A DNA stretch of 64,000 bases, taken from positions 62,001-126,000 of the forward strand of contig NZ_JADBGG010000009.1 of the NCBI RefSeq assembly GCF_014873765.1, given 5' to 3'. Shown here in pieces: positions 62,633 to 64,000 of this stretch (the first letter of the stretch is position 1; every line of letters begins with the position of its first letter). The position numbers and the translations under genes are program-made. Under the pieces are notes generated by a model. That model ran no database searches and had not been told where the DNA came from. It saw nothing but the letters and a program-made list of their open reading frames with translations. The stretch is from Desulfomicrobium macestii. GTDB lineage: Bacteria; Desulfobacterota; Desulfovibrionia; Desulfovibrionales; Desulfomicrobiaceae.

Positions 62633-62648
62633 TTTTTTGGGGGTAAGA

Positions 62649-62677
62649 ATAGGTCCTATAGGACCCATGGGACCTAT
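62649..62677. repeat. Nested GGTCC/GGACC palindromes
   Basis: ATAGGTCC and GGACCTAT form an 8-bp inverted repeat. GGTCCTATAGGACC is a further 14-bp perfect palindrome inside it. It lies between rpsT and the binding-protein gene and may be an operator or a short dispersed repeat. Confidence 0.5.
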
Positions 62678-62776
62678 GAAAAGCCCAAGAATTGACACCG
62701 CTGTGCGATAGGGTTATCGATTATCGTTCAACAGTCTTTTTTCTTTGTTTTTTCATCAAAATTTTCGGAGGTTTCC

Positions 62777-63916
62777 ATGAACGCGGCAAAATGTGTCATT
62801 GCGCTTGTCGCCTTTCTGTTGACTTGTGTTCCGGCCTTTGCGGCCGATGCAATCAAGATCGGCGCCATCCTTTCCGTGACCGGTCCGGCGTCCTTCCTGG
62901 GCGAACCCGAAAAGAACACGCTGATCATGCTTCAGGATCAACTTAACGCCGCTGGCGGGGTGAATGGTCAGCAGGTCGAAGTCATCGTTTACGATGACGA
63001 ATCGGACGTGAACAAGTGCGTCATGGCCGCCAAGAAGCTGCTTGATCAGGACCAGGTGGCCGTGGTCATCGGACCCAGCATTTCCGGCAACACCTTGGCC
63101 ATCTCCAAGTTTTTCTCTTCCGCCGAAGTGCCGCTGGTTTCCTGCGCCGCCGCCGAGAAGATCGTGCGCCCCGTGGATCCGTGGGTGTTCAACACTCCGC
63201 AGCTTGACCGCCACGCCGTGACCAGAATCCTCCAGGACGCCAAGGCCAAGGGGTATTCAAGGCTCGCCATTTTGACCGTATCCGACGGCTACGGCCAAGC
63301 CGGGCGTGGAGTTCTGAAGGAGCTCATCCCCGCACAAGGATTCGAGCTTGCCGCCGATGAGGTCTACGGACCCAAGGACACCGACATGACCGCGCAGCTG
63401 ACCAAGATCAAGGGCGCAGGCGCGGACGCCATCATTTGCTGGGGCACCAATCCCGGCCCGGCCGTGGTCGCCCGTAACCGTGTCCAGCTGGGCCTGACCG
63501 TGCCTTTATACATGAGCCACGGCGTGGCCTCGAACAAGTTCATCGAGCTTGCCGGGGATGCCGCCGAAGGTCTCATTCTGCCCGCCGGCCGCCTGGTGGC
63601 GGTGGAGCAGGTCCCGGCCGATCACCCCCAGAAGGCCGTGCTTGAAGCCTATGTGGAGGGATACACCAAAACCTACGGCACCCAGATTTCGTCTTTTGGC
63701 GGTTATGCCCATGACGCCTTCGCGCTGGTCATGGAAGCCATCGCCAAGGGCGGTTCCGCCAAATCAGCCGATATTCGCGACAACCTGGAAAAAATTTCAG
63801 GCTTCGCGGGCACCTCGGGAGTGTATACCTATTCACCCGAGAATCATAACGGCCTCGACGAGTCCGCATTCATCATGGTCACCATCGAAAACGGCGCCTG
63901 GAAGGCCCTGAACTAA
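62777..63916 (+). CDS. Branched-chain amino acid type periplasmic binding protein
   Basis: 379 residues. A signal peptide ends at PAFAAD. Peripla_BP_6 domain: IKIGAILSVTGPASFLGEPE, DQLNAAGGVNGQQVEVIVYDD, VIGPSISGNTLA, LTVSDGYGQAGRG and GYAHDAFALVMEAI. GGAGG precedes the ATG. A strong terminator follows at once, so any permease and ATPase genes would be in another transcript or beyond the window. Confidence 0.94.
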   Translation: MNAAKCVIALVAFLLTCVPAFAADAIKIGAILSVTGPASFLGEPEKNTLIMLQDQLNAAGGVNGQQVEVIVYDDESDVNKCVMAAKKLLDQDQVAVVIGPSISGNTLAISKFFSSAEVPLVSCAAAEKIVRPVDPWVFNTPQLDRHAVTRILQDAKAKGYSRLAILTVSDGYGQAGRGVLKELIPAQGFELAADEVYGPKDTDMTAQLTKIKGAGADAIICWGTNPGPAVVARNRVQLGLTVPLYMSHGVASNKFIELAGDAAEGLILPAGRLVAVEQVPADHPQKAVLEAYVEGYTKTYGTQISSFGGYAHDAFALVMEAIAKGGSAKSADIRDNLEKISGFAGTSGVYTYSPENHNGLDESAFIMVTIENGAWKALN

Positions 63917-63933
63917 ATCATTAAATGAGCAGA

Positions 63934-63966
63934 AGCCGGCGGAGATTCAAGTCCGCCGGCTTTTTT
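63934..63966 (+). terminator. Terminator of the binding-protein gene
   Basis: AGCCGGCGGA pairs perfectly with TCCGCCGGCT around an 8-nt loop, followed by T6. Confidence 0.9.
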
Positions 63967-64000
63967 CATGTGAGAAAATGGATCCATCCAGCCTGCTGCA

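Overview
This window looks like the chromosome of a GC-rich, anaerobic, sulfate-reducing deltaproteobacterium of the Desulfovibrionales; Desulfomicrobium or a close relative is my best guess. That is an inference from content, not a database match. It carries a CO-sensing cooSCA carbon monoxide dehydrogenase locus, a selenocysteine-containing periplasmic formate dehydrogenase with FdhE/ModE/MoeA/MobA support genes, many Cys-rich sensor kinases, and a housekeeping block mfd-surA-rodZ-recO-glyQ-glyS-rpsT. No rRNA, CRISPR array, phage or intact insertion sequence was seen.

Layout. 1-1.4 kb: end of a sensor kinase and a sulfonucleotide-reductase-like gene. 1.4-2.2 kb: a 329-bp tandem repeat array. 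2.2-5.7 kb: cooS-cooC-cooA (minus strand) behind a CooA-type operator. 5.9-10.1 kb: ispG, a degenerate ADP-ribosylglycohydrolase-like gene, proS. 10.2-16.6 kb: xseA - M23 peptidase - xseB - ispA - dxs, preceded by a DUF1016 nuclease gene that sits between two copies of the xseA 5' end. 16.7-21.7 kb: universal stress protein, pirin, a hypothetical gene and the queuosine operon queD-queE-queC-queF. 21.9-24.3 kb: an AT-rich exported rhodanese, two structured repeats lying between two plus-strand terminators, then a cupin/pseudouridine synthase pair. 24.4-30.3 kb: an orphan trpB with an attenuator-like leader, a histidine kinase, a UPF0173 hydrolase and a large hybrid kinase. 30.3-33.8 kb: AMIN-domain protein, cbiC, a small minus-strand trio and map. 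33.9-38.9 kb: formate dehydrogenase beta and selenocysteine alpha subunits, then an ISXO2-like gene. 39.1-46.1 kb: a seven-gene sensory/redox operon. 46.1-51.8 kb: mobA, a third repeat locus, fdhE, modE, moeA and a MoeA-binding-protein fusion. 52.0-52.3 kb: three tRNAs. 52.4-62.6 kb: a small hypothetical gene and the mfd-to-rpsT block. 62.8-63.9 kb: a branched-chain amino acid type binding protein.

How genes work together. CooA senses CO and probably activates cooSCA through the site at 5847-5862, with CooC inserting nickel into CooS. The formate dehydrogenase depends on FdhE for maturation and on MobA, MoeA and the MoeA fusion for its Mo/W bis-MGD cofactor, with ModE likely linking this to metal supply. 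QueD, QueE and QueC make preQ0, which QueF reduces to preQ1. IspG, IspA and Dxs serve isoprenoid synthesis.

The most unusual material is: (i) a dispersed repeat with two invariant boxes flanked by two stems whose sequences differ completely between loci yet stay complementary; (ii) the nuclease gene inserted at xseA with a duplicated gene start; (iii) the 39.1-46.1 kb operon joining a binding lipoprotein, a Cys-rich kinase, a receiver-STAS protein, a redoxin, a GAF-GAF-rhodanese membrane protein, a MauE/DoxX protein and a lipoprotein.
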